A stretch of DNA of 64,000 nt from Pelagibius marinus (GCF_014925385.1 NZ_JACSDK010000014.1:1-64000); one strand, 5' to 3'. Numbered from the stretch's first letter, positions 16,715-26,590 are shown. Program-made: numbers and translations. Notes: generated by a model not told the origin, from the letters alone.

Positions 16715-17914
16715 TCATTGAGCCGCCTGTGCAGAATCCCCGCCGATTACTTCTCGGAGCCAATCCTCAAGTTGATCAGTGCGTCGGTTCCAGTCGCCGA
16801 AGCGTGCGAGTGAGCGGCGCGCCTCAGGAGTACCGCGCCCGCCGGTGGTCAAAGCGTCCTCGATGGCCGCGGACCATTCCTCGCACGTGGATGCAATATG
16901 TACCATTTCGGAATAGGGAGACATGGTTTCCGCGTTCCAACTTATGACCGGCTTTCCGGATGCGAGGTACTCGTAGAGCTTTGTCGGAAAACCCACGCAG
17001 GACGCGTTGAATGGCAGACTCAGGATATCGCAGCCATGGAGGTAGGCGGGGATTTCACGCCTGTTTTTGACGCCGAGAAAATGCACGTTGTCGAGGCTGT
17101 TTACCCGGTCCCACTCCGCCTTGACCTTCGGCTGGGCATCAAAGCTGAAAGTATTGCCGATGCCTGTCGCGCCGACGAAGACCCAATGCAGTTCAGGGCG
17201 TCGCGCAGCGAGGTCGGCGATAAGCGGAAAGTCCAGCTTGAGATTCACGCGTCCTGTGTAACCGATTCGAGGGCGGGGAATGGCGGCCAGGTCTGCCGGG
17301 CAGGCGGCACCGGCCCCCGCAGTGACCGCCGCGAAGTCGACGCCATGCGGCAATATGCGCGCACCGCCGGGGCCTATCCCCGGCAGGTTTCGCGACATGT
17401 TTTCCGCTGTTGCAATGATCAGGTCGGCGCGCTGTACCAACTTTTCGTGACGGCGCTTCAGGTGGTCCGCCCAAGCGTCCGAGTTCCAGGCGTCGTGGAT
17501 GTGATACACGACGTAGTCGGCCTCAAGCAGCTCGACGTAAGGCCAGAAGCGTGGATGCCACAGATATGCGAGGCGGCCGCTCTTGCCGGTTCCGGCCCGC
17601 AGCAAGTGGCGGGCATGGCGACCTGTAGCGAACGTGTTCCATGCCCCTTCACGCCACAGCGGCAGACACCGTCCTGGCTGATCGACGATCACCGCCTCGC
17701 TTCCGCCGGTTTCCACGCGCTCGCAGTTGTGCACGAATCCGCCCCTGCGCCACTTGTCGGTGTGGCGCTCCCAGAGAGATTGCGGACCTGTGCTGTAGAC
17801 CACGGCCCATCCGCGCCTGGCGAGGCGGGTGAAGAGATGCTGGCGCGCCATCCACCACGGTGTGTGCCATTCGTTTGAAGCGAAGGCGAAAATCTGGGGC
17901 GGCTCATGCTGCAT
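16715..17914 (-). CDS. Glycosyltransferase, GT-B fold
   Basis: 399 residues. The N-terminus FAFASNEWHTPWWMARQHLF is typical of a glycosyltransferase group related to TuaH-like enzymes. YHIHDAWN, ATAENMSRNLP and GRVNLKLDFPLIADLA lie between the two lobes, and FPTKLYEYLASGKPVISW is the donor-binding segment. It presumably adds one sugar of the repeat. Its start lies one base from the stop of the flippase gene, so the two are translationally linked in a minus operon with wecB. Confidence 0.85.
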   Translation of the reverse strand: MQHEPPQIFAFASNEWHTPWWMARQHLFTRLARRGWAVVYSTGPQSLWERHTDKWRRGGFVHNCERVETGGSEAVIVDQPGRCLPLWREGAWNTFATGRHARHLLRAGTGKSGRLAYLWHPRFWPYVELLEADYVVYHIHDAWNSDAWADHLKRRHEKLVQRADLIIATAENMSRNLPGIGPGGARILPHGVDFAAVTAGAGAACPADLAAIPRPRIGYTGRVNLKLDFPLIADLAARRPELHWVFVGATGIGNTFSFDAQPKVKAEWDRVNSLDNVHFLGVKNRREIPAYLHGCDILSLPFNASCVGFPTKLYEYLASGKPVISWNAETMSPYSEMVHIASTCEEWSAAIEDALTTGGRGTPEARRSLARFGDWNRRTDQLEDWLREVIGGDSAQAAQ

Positions 17915-17915
17915 T

Positions 17916-19463
17916 TCAGATGCCCTTGCCCGCAGCGCGGGCGATGACCGGGGCTTTACGCCGGCGCATCGTGTCCCGCAGGTAGCCGATCAGGTAGCTT
18001 TCCGAGCTTTCGGCCGGCCGGCGGCAGCACCACCAGAGCAGAAGATCTGCTGCGATGTACACGACGACGCCGGCGCCGACTGATGCAGAAAGCAGGATGA
18101 GAGCGACCATGGCGCCGTCGCCCTGAACCGGTGGAGCGGCCTTCAGGGCGAGGAGAGTAGCAACCATGAGCAGGCAGGCCGAGAGCGCTCGCCAGCTTGC
18201 CCGCAAAAGTTCCGAAAAGGAAAGGGCGAGCAGCCTGTGCATGTAGTAGAGGCTGCAGAAGAGGACCGCCACCTGGGCAACGGCATGAGCGATTGCCGCG
18301 CCGATGATGCCATATTCGACGAGGCCGAAGTAGAGGCCCGGAAGGAACACCAGAGCGCGCCCGGCGGAGGCGTAAGCACCAAGGCGAGGACGGTTCATGG
18401 CGAGGTAGACCGGCCGGACGTGGCTGCTGAGCGACCGGAGGCCGCTACTGATGACCAGGATCTCGATCAGCGGGACCGCCCCGATCCAATTCGGTCCCAG
18501 CAGCAAGGGAACGTAGTATTCGGCGGTAAGCCCTATACCGACCGCCGTAGGTAGTGACACAAGAACCAGCAGACCGTAAGCGTCGATAAAGGCTCTGCGA
18601 AGCGCTGCGACGTCGTGAGCGATCTGGGCATAGCCGGGAAAGAGAACCTGCTTGACGGGGGCGATGAGTTCCGCGGCGGCCATATTGGCGATCTGGCCCG
18701 CAATGGAAAAGGCGCCCACTGCCGCGGCGTCGAGGAATTTCCCGACGAAAAAATGCCCGGCTTTGCGGTTTATGAAGGCAGCGATGCCGGTCAGGACGAT
18801 CCACTTGGAGAAGTTCATGATTTCTCGCCATGCGGCGAGCGATAGTCGCGGCCGATAGTTGTGCATGGCGTAACTCATGACAACCCGCATTGACCTGCCG
18901 CAAAGGGTGCCCACGACCAGCGCCCAATAGTTCCGCCAAATGAAAGCGAGGGCTATGGTTACGATCACGCCGGCGATGCGTGGCACAATCCGGAAAACGA
19001 ACTCCTTGTTGAGGGTAAGTTCCTTCCTGAACGCCACCGTTCCTATGTTGTTGAGGCTTTGCAGGAGCGGCACGACGGCAAGTACGAGGATGACGTTCTC
19101 AAGGCGCGGGTTCTCGAGGAAGGCAGCCAGCGGCTGCGCTGCGAGCAAGATACCGGCACAGGCCACAGAGCCGCGCAGCAGCCCGAGAGTCCAGGCCGTA
19201 TCATAGTGGCGGCGGTCGGCTTCTTGATTCTGAATTAATGCCAGCTCAAGGCCGAACTCGCTGAAAACGGAAACCGCCGCCATTAATGCCGTAGCGAGGG
19301 CAACAAGGCCGAAATCGGCCGGCATCAGAAGACGCGCCAGCACGATAGTGCTGAGAAAGCCGACACAGCGGTCGGCAAAGCGCAACCCTATCATCCAGGT
19401 CGCACCGCGGACCATGCGTCGGTTGAGGCTGCCGCCTCGCTCTTGAAGCGTCTCAGCTTCCAT
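17916..19463 (-). CDS. Lipid-linked oligosaccharide flippase (Wzx/MOP superfamily)
   Basis: 515 residues, almost entirely hydrophobic with about 12-14 transmembrane helices. The start GATWMIGLRFADRCVGFLSTIVLARLLMPADFGL and the later FRKELTLNKEF match the polysaccharide-transporter branch of the MOP family (WzxC-like). It should move the polyprenyl-linked repeat across the inner membrane, which implies Wzx/Wzy-type polymerisation with the ligase/polymerase-like protein encoded at 27813. It is followed by the glycosyltransferase and preceded by wecB, 18 bases away, on the same strand. Confidence 0.92.
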   Translation of the reverse strand: MEAETLQERGGSLNRRMVRGATWMIGLRFADRCVGFLSTIVLARLLMPADFGLVALATALMAAVSVFSEFGLELALIQNQEADRRHYDTAWTLGLLRGSVACAGILLAAQPLAAFLENPRLENVILVLAVVPLLQSLNNIGTVAFRKELTLNKEFVFRIVPRIAGVIVTIALAFIWRNYWALVVGTLCGRSMRVVMSYAMHNYRPRLSLAAWREIMNFSKWIVLTGIAAFINRKAGHFFVGKFLDAAAVGAFSIAGQIANMAAAELIAPVKQVLFPGYAQIAHDVAALRRAFIDAYGLLVLVSLPTAVGIGLTAEYYVPLLLGPNWIGAVPLIEILVISSGLRSLSSHVRPVYLAMNRPRLGAYASAGRALVFLPGLYFGLVEYGIIGAAIAHAVAQVAVLFCSLYYMHRLLALSFSELLRASWRALSACLLMVATLLALKAAPPVQGDGAMVALILLSASVGAGVVVYIAADLLLWWCCRRPAESSESYLIGYLRDTMRRRKAPVIARAAGKGI

Positions 19464-19481
19464 GTCCCGACCTATGCCCGG

Positions 19482-20603
19482 TCATGCGCAGGTCCTGGTG
19501 AGATCGCGCCCCGAATGACGGAAAAGACTTTCCGCCACCCGTGCCGCCGTCTTGCCGTCCCACAGCGCCGGGTGCCGTGTCGTTCGCAGTCCGCCGGTTA
19601 GCGCTTGATCGACCATCTCAGCCAGGGTATCCGGCCGGACCAGTCTGTTGGTGCCCTGGGTTATCGTGATCGGCCGCTCCGTATTGGGGCGCAGCGTCAG
19701 GCAGGGAATGTTAAGGTAGGTGGTTTCTTCCTGGATCCCGCCGGAGTCGGTGATCGCCAGTCGGGCGCCGCAGGCCAGGTTCATAAACTCGTTGTATCGC
19801 AACGGCTCCGACAAGCGGATGCCATCCTGTCGCGCCAGCGCGGCATCGAGTCCGAAGTCGTGTAAGCGTGCCCGCGTGCGTGGGTGGACAGCGAAGACGA
19901 GAGGCAGTCGGTGAGACGTTGCAATCAGCACATCGATGATCTGTGCCAGGCTCGACCGGTCGTCCACATTGGAAGGGCGGTGCAGGGTGACGATTCCGTA
20001 GCGACCGCGCTCGACACCAAACCTTTCCGCCACGCAAAGCGAATCGATTTGCGGGCGCTGCAGCTCAAAAGCGTCGATCATGATGTTGCCGACCAGCTCG
20101 ATGCGCTCGCCGGAGATGCCTTCAGCCTTCAGGTTATCATTGCCATCGCTTGAGGGCGTCCACAAAAGGTCGGCGAGACGGTCGGTGACGATGCGGTTGA
20201 TCTCCTCCGGCATGGTGCGGTCGCCGCTGCGCAGGCCGGCCTCCAGATGGGCCAGAGCAATACACAGTTTTGCGGCGACCAGCGCGCAGGCGAGGGTTGA
20301 GTTGACGTCGCCGACGACGACTGTCCAATCGGGACGGTGCCGCAGGCAGATTTCCTCGTAAGCAACCATGACGGCGCCAGTCTGCTCGGCGTGGCTGCCG
20401 CTTCCCACGCCCAGGTGATAGTCCGGCGGCGGCAGGCCGAGGTCCGAGAAGAAGGTATCGGACATATTGGCATCATAGTGCTGGCCGGTATGGACCAACT
20501 CGGCCCGGCACCAATCCTGACGCTTGAGGACGTGGTACAGCGGGGCGACTTTCATGAAGTTGGGTCGGGCCGCCACAATGAGGTGGATGTTCTGTCGTAT
20601 CAT
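19482..20603 (-). CDS. wecB: UDP-N-acetylglucosamine 2-epimerase (non-hydrolysing)
   Basis: 373 residues. VAARPNFMKVAPL, VHTGQHYDANMSD, VVVGDVNSTLA, HLEAGLRSGDRTMPEEINR and TDSGGIQEET are all signatures of bacterial WecB/MnaA. It converts UDP-GlcNAc to UDP-ManNAc in the cytoplasm, so an N-acetylated amino sugar is probably part of the EPS, giving a substrate for the two polysaccharide deacetylases in the window. No UDP-ManNAc dehydrogenase (WecC) accompanies it. Its ATG at 20603 is embedded in an AT-rich TATCATT element. Confidence 0.95.
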   Translation of the reverse strand: MIRQNIHLIVAARPNFMKVAPLYHVLKRQDWCRAELVHTGQHYDANMSDTFFSDLGLPPPDYHLGVGSGSHAEQTGAVMVAYEEICLRHRPDWTVVVGDVNSTLACALVAAKLCIALAHLEAGLRSGDRTMPEEINRIVTDRLADLLWTPSSDGNDNLKAEGISGERIELVGNIMIDAFELQRPQIDSLCVAERFGVERGRYGIVTLHRPSNVDDRSSLAQIIDVLIATSHRLPLVFAVHPRTRARLHDFGLDAALARQDGIRLSEPLRYNEFMNLACGARLAITDSGGIQEETTYLNIPCLTLRPNTERPITITQGTNRLVRPDTLAEMVDQALTGGLRTTRHPALWDGKTAARVAESLFRHSGRDLTRTCA

Positions 20604-20732
20604 TGCGGCCCAACATCCCTTAATTGCGCCCGATCTATCTGACGGTTATCGGTACTGGCAATTGAATAACCTGCCATGTTGCCTTGGGCGATCAACCCTA
20701 TTTCTGCAGCAGCGTCGGCCGGTTGACACCGC

Positions 20733-21287
20733 TCATTCGCCGCCTGTGGGGAACTCGACGAGATAGTACCGGAAGTACTTGGCGGCACCGACAGCCTGCC
20801 AGCGGGTGATGGCGCCGATGGTCCGGTAGTACACCGGCGCGAAGCCGACCTTGCCGGATTTCGACATGTTGCAGGCATCGCTGTCGGAGCGCGACCAGTC
20901 CGCGTGCCATAGGCGGAACATTGTCGGTTCCGAAGGCTCGAAGAGGCGCCCGTCCTCCCACTGCAGCAGCCGGGCCGCACACCAGTAGCGCAAGCCGATC
21001 CAGACACTCACCCTGCGTTTGGTCAGCCCGAACGCTTCCAGCAGGAACTTGTGGTCCTCCCAGCTGTCAACCACCGCGAGGCGGCCTCGCACGCCCTTGT
21101 ACGCCTTAATGCTGGCGCGTTCTCGAGCCGCCATCCAGTGACCCGGATAGACGTTGTCCTTGAACAACTGAAAGTAGCTTTTGGAGGCTGGATTATAGAT
21201 CGGGGTTTGCGGCAGCGGCAGTTCTGCGGCCAGCAGCGGCGCGCTGTAGAGGGTGCAGACGAGGAAGATCGCGACAGCGCGGATCAT
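20733..21287 (-). CDS. Secreted C-type-lectin-like domain protein
   Basis: 184 residues. A signal peptide (IRAVAIFLVCTLYSAPLLAA) precedes one domain. GRLAVVDSWEDHKFLLEAFGL, VWIGLRYWC and LLQWEDGRLFEP follow the order seen in C-type lectin folds: the alanine/serine-aspartate helix, the WIGL core and the W-x-DG loop. Sugar binding in the periplasm or at the surface is a plausible inference, but the calcium-site EPN/QPD triplet is not evident. The ATG at 21287 is preferred over a longer frame because it places the signal peptide at the N-terminus; no strong ribosome site is seen. It is divergent from the heparinase gene. Confidence 0.6.
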   Translation of the reverse strand: MIRAVAIFLVCTLYSAPLLAAELPLPQTPIYNPASKSYFQLFKDNVYPGHWMAARERASIKAYKGVRGRLAVVDSWEDHKFLLEAFGLTKRRVSVWIGLRYWCAARLLQWEDGRLFEPSEPTMFRLWHADWSRSDSDACNMSKSGKVGFAPVYYRTIGAITRWQAVGAAKYFRYYLVEFPTGGE

Positions 21288-21439
21288 AACCCAATGATAA
21301 GCCCGTGGCTTCCCTTCCATGGTTTGACAAAAATAATCAACCCGCCGCCCGCCGGGTGCCATGAGCTGAGCTTCGCACGTTGCACTGTTCATGGGGAAGC
21401 AGTTCACTCGGAGTTGATGCCCTAGGCTTCTGTGAGACA

Positions 21440-23803
21440 ATGGTGTACGCCCAGCAATACCTAAGCGGCCTCAAGCGGTCTGTGATGCGGCTCTGGCCGA
21501 GCCGTTCGCCCCTCTGGCCGGCCGATGGCCGGCCTCTAGGGTCACTGACCGCTTGGCAGGGCGCGGCACCCAACAACGTCGGGGACCCGGCCCTCTGTAT
21601 TGAGTTCTTCCGCACGCGCCTAGCTGCGGCCGGTTTTCTCAGCCTGGCGGAGGCGAGGCGAGCCGCGGCGGTCTATCGGTGCGACAAGAAGTCTTGGCGG
21701 CGGGAATTGCTCGCGGAAACTCTCCGGTTTTGCAATGAGGGCCTGCCCGTCTATGCCTTGCAGGCAGGTCCGCTTGCCGGCGGTCTGGATTGGCCCGCGC
21801 TGTCGAGACTCCCGTGCAGTGACCGGCTGTACCGACTGCGGCCGCACCGCTTCGGCTTCCTCCCGCGTCTGGCATTGGCGGCCTGCCTGGGAGCGGACGT
21901 CCTTCCCGCGCTGCAGGCCACCCTGGCGGGGTGGATCCGCCAGGGTCAGATGGCGGAACGGACCGGAGACGCCTATTTCTCAAACCTGGTGGTCGTCTAT
22001 CGGCTGCTCGCCCTCACCTGGGCGGCACCGTTTCTCGCCGCGAAGGCCGAGGACGGCGACGAGACGGCTGCCCAAATCTGCCTGCAGCTTTTTCACGTCC
22101 TTGCGGCCGACTGCCGCCATCTGGCCCCCCGGCTGGGCGAGGCGGCCCCCAATAATCATCGCCTGGCCGACAGTTTTGCCGCATGGCTGTTGTCAGTCTG
22201 CTATCCGGAACTCGTCCCCGGGCCGGAGACGCCGGAGACGCCGGATACGCTGGAGCAGGCCTGGCATGCCGAGCTGGCCCGGCAGTTTCAGGAGGATGGC
22301 ACTAACTTCGAGCAGTCGCTGCACTATCACGAGTTGGGCTGCGAGTTGGCGCTTGCCTATCTCGTCATCGCTTTGCGGCGTGGAAAGCCGCCGCCGGCCC
22401 CGGTACTAAAGATGATCGCCCGTATGCTGAGGTTCCAGGCGGCGCTGGCGGATCGCAACGGAAACGGTTTCGCCTTGGGCGACACAACCGACGACCCGCT
22501 TCTGCCGCTGGATGCGGGCAGTAGCTGGGCCCGTGGCGCGTGGCGCATCCTCTATCGCGAGCTGTTCGACCGCAGCTTCCAAGAGACCGCCGAAACAGCG
22601 GCAGGGGCGGAACGTGCCCACTGGCTGCTGGTTGCGCTACGCGGCATCGAACTCCCACTGCCGGTGACGGGCTTGCAGACGCTAGGCCAGCAAGAGATCT
22701 TCTCGAGCGGAGGCTACGTGGCTTTCCGGGATGAGGAGAGGGACGACTACCTGCTGTTTCGTAGCGGTCCGCGACCGGACACTCCCGTCTTTCCCGGGCA
22801 CGCCATGTCCGACCTGCTGACGGTGTATTGGAATGTGGAAGGCAAGGCGGTGCTCGAGCCCGCAGGCACGTACTCCTATGCGGCCGCGAGCTTGATGCCT
22901 GATGGCGGCCCGTTCGCTCCACGCCACTATTTCCGCAGTCCTGCCGGCCACAACGGGCCCGTGCTTGGCGGGCATGATCCGCTGGGTCGGCCCAAGGGAC
23001 GGTTCCGAGACCATGACAGCGGTGCCCGGGCGGTCACGAGGTGGCGCTCCCTCGAGGGTGTCCTGGGGTGGGCAGAGGCTCGGTTGCAGGAAGCAGGCCC
23101 GTTGAATGGATGGCGGCGCGGCATCCTGCGCATTCCCGGCCGCTACACCCTGGTCTATGATTTGCCGCCATCCCTGCCCGACGACGCGGACCTGGCCTGC
23201 CACTGGCAGTTCGCTCCGCAAGCGGCGGTCAGCCTTCCCTCGAGCCGGCGGGCAGCCGTGCGGCTGGATGGCCGTACAGCCTATTTCTGTGCCTCGCAGG
23301 GGATCGCCTCCATGAACTGCATTGCAGGACAGAAAGAGCCGCCTGCGGGCTGGGTGTCGCGCCGCTATGGCCAGATCGAGGCGGCACCGCAGCTGATCTG
23401 CCGGCTGCAGCCAGGAGCGGCCGCGGTTGCCTTCGCGGTTGGCCTCTGCGGCGGCGAAGGCCCGCCCCATTTGGAAGTGCCAGCGGCCGGCGATACGGGG
23501 ATCTCGATCGTCGTGCGCCAGGAAGAAAGGTGCGCGATCGCCGTCTTCGGGCGCCTGTCAACTGTGCTGCAGAATCCTTTCCTCGACATCGAGTTCGACG
23601 GCGAGGGCCTGTGGCTTGAGCTTGCCGGCGACAGCGTCCTTCAGCTGCGCGCCCTGGGGCTGCGGAGGCTCACCTCAAGCAGCCTCGGGCTCGCGTTGGG
23701 GGCCGCCGATCCGGAGGCGACGCCTCCCGCATGGCTCCGCCTGGTCCATCGCGCCGACAGGGGCGGCCTCTGTGGCCACTGGGTGGCCTCGGGCCGCGGT
23801 TGA
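21440..23803 (+). CDS. Heparinase II/III-family polysaccharide lyase-like protein
   Basis: About 787 residues. The N-terminal alpha/alpha toroid (around 90-400) contains NNHRLADSFAAWLLSVC, FEQSLHYHELGCELALAYL and RNGNGFALGDTTDD. The C-terminal beta-sandwich (around 430-780) contains SGPRPDTPVFPGHAMSDLLT, GTYSYA and FRDHDSG, the layout of heparinase II/III and PL15/PL17 alginate lyases. No signal peptide is obvious, and EPS-locus members of this family are often cytoplasmic or modify polymer en route. It could cleave or edit a uronic-acid polymer. ATG at 21440 is chosen because YAQQYLSGLKRSVMRLWP resembles the usual family start; an ATG at 21380 is also in frame. Confidence 0.85.
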   Translation: MVYAQQYLSGLKRSVMRLWPSRSPLWPADGRPLGSLTAWQGAAPNNVGDPALCIEFFRTRLAAAGFLSLAEARRAAAVYRCDKKSWRRELLAETLRFCNEGLPVYALQAGPLAGGLDWPALSRLPCSDRLYRLRPHRFGFLPRLALAACLGADVLPALQATLAGWIRQGQMAERTGDAYFSNLVVVYRLLALTWAAPFLAAKAEDGDETAAQICLQLFHVLAADCRHLAPRLGEAAPNNHRLADSFAAWLLSVCYPELVPGPETPETPDTLEQAWHAELARQFQEDGTNFEQSLHYHELGCELALAYLVIALRRGKPPPAPVLKMIARMLRFQAALADRNGNGFALGDTTDDPLLPLDAGSSWARGAWRILYRELFDRSFQETAETAAGAERAHWLLVALRGIELPLPVTGLQTLGQQEIFSSGGYVAFRDEERDDYLLFRSGPRPDTPVFPGHAMSDLLTVYWNVEGKAVLEPAGTYSYAAASLMPDGGPFAPRHYFRSPAGHNGPVLGGHDPLGRPKGRFRDHDSGARAVTRWRSLEGVLGWAEARLQEAGPLNGWRRGILRIPGRYTLVYDLPPSLPDDADLACHWQFAPQAAVSLPSSRRAAVRLDGRTAYFCASQGIASMNCIAGQKEPPAGWVSRRYGQIEAAPQLICRLQPGAAAVAFAVGLCGGEGPPHLEVPAAGDTGISIVVRQEERCAIAVFGRLSTVLQNPFLDIEFDGEGLWLELAGDSVLQLRALGLRRLTSSSLGLALGAADPEATPPAWLRLVHRADRGGLCGHWVASGRG

Positions 23804-23844
23804 CGCCCCGGGATGACAGCAATGCGCGGCAGGTGGGATGCAGC

Positions 23845-24939
23845 ATGAAAACTTCTACGGCGCAGACTGGGCAGCTCATGGATACCAAGAGCGAAAAGGG
23901 AAAGGCGCCGGTTTCAAGCGCCGCCTTGCCCCAAGTTGCCACCGCGCCGACATTCCTGTTCGGGATGGAGCGTAGCGGCACCACACTGCTGTCGATGTTG
24001 ATCGGTGCCCATCCGAGGGTGGCTGTTCCTCTGGCCACGACCGGCATGTGGCTTGAGTTCGCCGAGCGGCTGCAAGGCCGCTTCAATGATCTGGCCACCA
24101 GAGACGATGTCATCCGCCTCGTCGACGCGATCCTGGCGCACGAGCGAGTCAAGCTGTGGGACGCAGAGCTCGATCGTCAGGTTCTGCTGGCCGACTTGCC
24201 TTTGGGTGACTTCGGTGCGATCGTCGCGCGTTTCCACGAGGCCTATGCCCGGGCGAAGGGAAAACCTTATTGGGCCAACGTGGACATCGCGACCCTGGAC
24301 AACATGGATGTAGTCAACGCCTGGTTCGAGGACGCTCGCTTCCTTCACATAATCCGCGACGGACGTGATGTCGCGTTGTCGCACCAGACTATGCCCTACG
24401 GTGCCGGGAACATTGCCGAGTGCGCTCGCGCCTGGGTCCATCGCACGGCGACCAATACGAAAATGGGGCATATTCTCGGGCCGTCACGCTACATGACTGT
24501 CCGCTTTGAGGATCTGGTGCTTGACACCCAGACGACTCTTGCTCGTATCTGCGCCTTCATCGGTGTCAGCTATGAAGAGCAGATGCTGCGCTATGCCGAA
24601 ATGGTGGAGGACAAGATTCCAAGAGGTCGGCGCTGGCTCTGGCCGGCCATATCGTGCCCGCCCCAACAGTCGAAGGTAGGCCGGTGGCGCCGGCAGATGA
24701 CCCGCAGCCAGCGCATCGTCTTCGAGGGTGTTGCGAATCGGGCGCTTAAGGACTGGGGCTACGAAGCCTATGACGAGGTCCCCCGATCCGCCGCCGCCTA
24801 CCTGCTCGATCTTTGGTACTACCTGATCCAGGGCGGGCGCCTTCGCCGGCTGCGCCGCAGGCTCGGGTTCAAACGTGAATCGCTGCTTGAGCGCCAGGCA
24901 CGCAAGTTGGGAGAGCGCACCTCGTGGCCCACAACCTGA
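23845..24939 (+). CDS. Sulfotransferase (2 of 6)
   Basis: 364 residues. FLFGMERSGTTLLSMLIGAHP is the PAPS 5'-phosphosulfate loop, and FLHIIRDGRDVALSHQTMPYG the 3'-phosphate motif. RFEDLVLDTQTTLARICAFIGV and KVGRWRRQMTRSQRIVFEGV are typical of the Sulfotransfer_3-type family found in EPS loci. The ATG at 23845 has AGGTGGG upstream; the frame extends further but overlaps the heparinase gene end. It overlaps the following methyltransferase by 16 bases, so these accessory genes are translated as a unit. Confidence 0.88.
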   Translation: MKTSTAQTGQLMDTKSEKGKAPVSSAALPQVATAPTFLFGMERSGTTLLSMLIGAHPRVAVPLATTGMWLEFAERLQGRFNDLATRDDVIRLVDAILAHERVKLWDAELDRQVLLADLPLGDFGAIVARFHEAYARAKGKPYWANVDIATLDNMDVVNAWFEDARFLHIIRDGRDVALSHQTMPYGAGNIAECARAWVHRTATNTKMGHILGPSRYMTVRFEDLVLDTQTTLARICAFIGVSYEEQMLRYAEMVEDKIPRGRRWLWPAISCPPQQSKVGRWRRQMTRSQRIVFEGVANRALKDWGYEAYDEVPRSAAAYLLDLWYYLIQGGRLRRLRRRLGFKRESLLERQARKLGERTSWPTT

Positions 24940-25655
24940 TCGAAGGGCAGAGAAGAAGCTTTGACAGCCTCGTCGAACGGGGCGTTTACGACGCGGACTT
25001 TGATCATGCCCCGGCGGCAAAAACCTTTGTCGCCAACGTGCTCGGGGAGGTCCGGCAGCAGTTACCGTGGAAGAAGCCGCTCACGGTGCTCGACTGCGGC
25101 TGTGGAACGGGCGCCTGGCTCACCTTTCTGCACGCGCAGCTTTCGCTCGTCGGCTTCAACCCGCTGCGCCTCTGCGGGTTTGACCTGTCTTACCGCATGG
25201 TCGAGGTGGCACGGGAGAAGCTGCAAGGGCTGGCGCTGCCCGACGACCTGCGGACCGGAAATGTCCTGGACCGGCAGAGCTATGCCTTCGAGGGACTCTC
25301 CGTGGGATTCGACCTGATCTTTACCTATGACGTGATACAGCAGCTGCCGCGCTCCCGGCAGGCGGAAGCCTGCGAGATGATGATTGCGGCCCTCGCACCG
25401 CAGGGCATGGCCCTGATCTTCGACAATGACAGCGCAACCCGCTTCGGCCGCCGCATGGCGTTGCGCAAGTTTCTCACACGCTATTGCGGCCTGCGGCTCG
25501 TTCCCCGCTATTATTGCAATGCCAGCTATCCGCCGCTGGAGCGATTCCGGCGGCAGTTTGATCGCACGCCGCCGATGCGGGCACGGATCATGGCGCGTGC
25601 GGATGGAAGCAAGCGGGCGATGATCGTGGATTGTCGGGGAGACGCCGGCCAATGA
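24924..25655 (+). CDS. Class I SAM-dependent methyltransferase
   Basis: 243 residues. LTVLDCGCGTGAWLTFL is motif I (SAM-binding glycine loop), LCGFDLSYRMVEVAREKL motif II, and FDLIFTYDVIQQLPRSRQ motif IV. It resembles small-molecule and sugar O-methyltransferases. Placed between two sulfotransferases and overlapping both (16 bases upstream, an ATGA overlap downstream), it is likely to decorate the same sugar or a neighbouring one. GTG is the start codon. Confidence 0.85.
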   Translation: MAHNLIEGQRRSFDSLVERGVYDADFDHAPAAKTFVANVLGEVRQQLPWKKPLTVLDCGCGTGAWLTFLHAQLSLVGFNPLRLCGFDLSYRMVEVAREKLQGLALPDDLRTGNVLDRQSYAFEGLSVGFDLIFTYDVIQQLPRSRQAEACEMMIAALAPQGMALIFDNDSATRFGRRMALRKFLTRYCGLRLVPRYYCNASYPPLERFRRQFDRTPPMRARIMARADGSKRAMIVDCRGDAGQ

Positions 25656-26590
25656 GCGCCGCCGCAAGCCAGGGAGCAGGTGCAGCCTTGAGCGCCGAAG
25701 AACAAAAGCCGCCAATCTTCCTGCTCGGCGCGCAGCGTTCCGGCACGACCATGCTGCGACTGATGCTCAACAATCATCATAACCTGGCCATTCCGCACGA
25801 GACCGCCTTCATCACGATCTACTTCCAGCGGCTGGGCGATTACGGGGATCTCGGCAGCAAGGACAACGCTCGCAGGCTGCTTGACGACGTCGCGCGCCAT
25901 CCGCTGGTCCGGCGTGGCAACCTGATCGCCGACCCGGAGGCGGTTCTGGCCAGGGAGATCGGCGACTACAAGGACTTCGTCGACGCGATTTACCGGTGCT
26001 ATGCCGCGGCCCGGGGCAAGGTGCGTTGGGGCGACAAGACGCCCTTTTACACCCCGGATATAGATATCATTCGCCGCATCTTTCCCCATTCGAAGATCGT
26101 GCATCTCGTCCGGGACGGCCGCGATGTCGTCCTTTCGCAAAGATCAATCGAGTGGATGTCCGGAAACCTTCCGAAGCTGGTGCTTGACTGGCAATGGAAG
26201 ACGACGATTGCGCACAAGGTCGGAGCTGTGTTGGGCGATGATTTCCTTGAGGTTCGCTATGAGGATCTCGTGCGTCGGCCGGAAGAGGTGCTCCGCGAAA
26301 TCTGCACGTTTATTGATGAAGACTACGACCCGTCGATGCTGAACTACTGGGCCGATGCTGAGAGTGTGGTGCCGCGTGAAAGCCTCAAGTGGCACCGCAA
26401 CTCTGTTCAGCCGCCGGACCCAGGCAAGCTGCAAAAGTGGAAGAAGCAACTGTCCAAGTCGGAGCGCATTGTGTTCGAACAGCTGGCCGGAGAAACGCTC
26501 GATCTCTTTGGCTACGAACGCGAGCATATGTCGCCGACGATAGCCAGCCGGGCGCTGAAGGTTTACCATACCCTGTTGAAACGCAAGTGA
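25652..26590 (+). CDS. Sulfotransferase (3 of 6)
   Basis: 312 residues. FLLGAQRSGTTMLRLMLNNH is the PAPS loop, VHLVRDGRDVVLSQRSIEWM the 3'-phosphate site, and RYEDLVRRPEEVLREICTFI follows, close in layout to the protein encoded at 23845. GDKTPFYTPDIDII is characteristic of the family. ATG at 25652 overlaps the methyltransferase stop (ATGA), supporting this start over an upstream TTG. It should sulfate the EPS repeat with PAPS as donor; no PAPS synthesis gene lies in the window. Confidence 0.88.
   Translation: MSAAASQGAGAALSAEEQKPPIFLLGAQRSGTTMLRLMLNNHHNLAIPHETAFITIYFQRLGDYGDLGSKDNARRLLDDVARHPLVRRGNLIADPEAVLAREIGDYKDFVDAIYRCYAAARGKVRWGDKTPFYTPDIDIIRRIFPHSKIVHLVRDGRDVVLSQRSIEWMSGNLPKLVLDWQWKTTIAHKVGAVLGDDFLEVRYEDLVRRPEEVLREICTFIDEDYDPSMLNYWADAESVVPRESLKWHRNSVQPPDPGKLQKWKKQLSKSERIVFEQLAGETLDLFGYEREHMSPTIASRALKVYHTLLKRK

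Noticed and set aside
20658-20672. Possible sigma-54 site upstream of wecB
   Set aside because: GG and GC spacing fits on the minus strand, but the CACG part of the consensus is absent.
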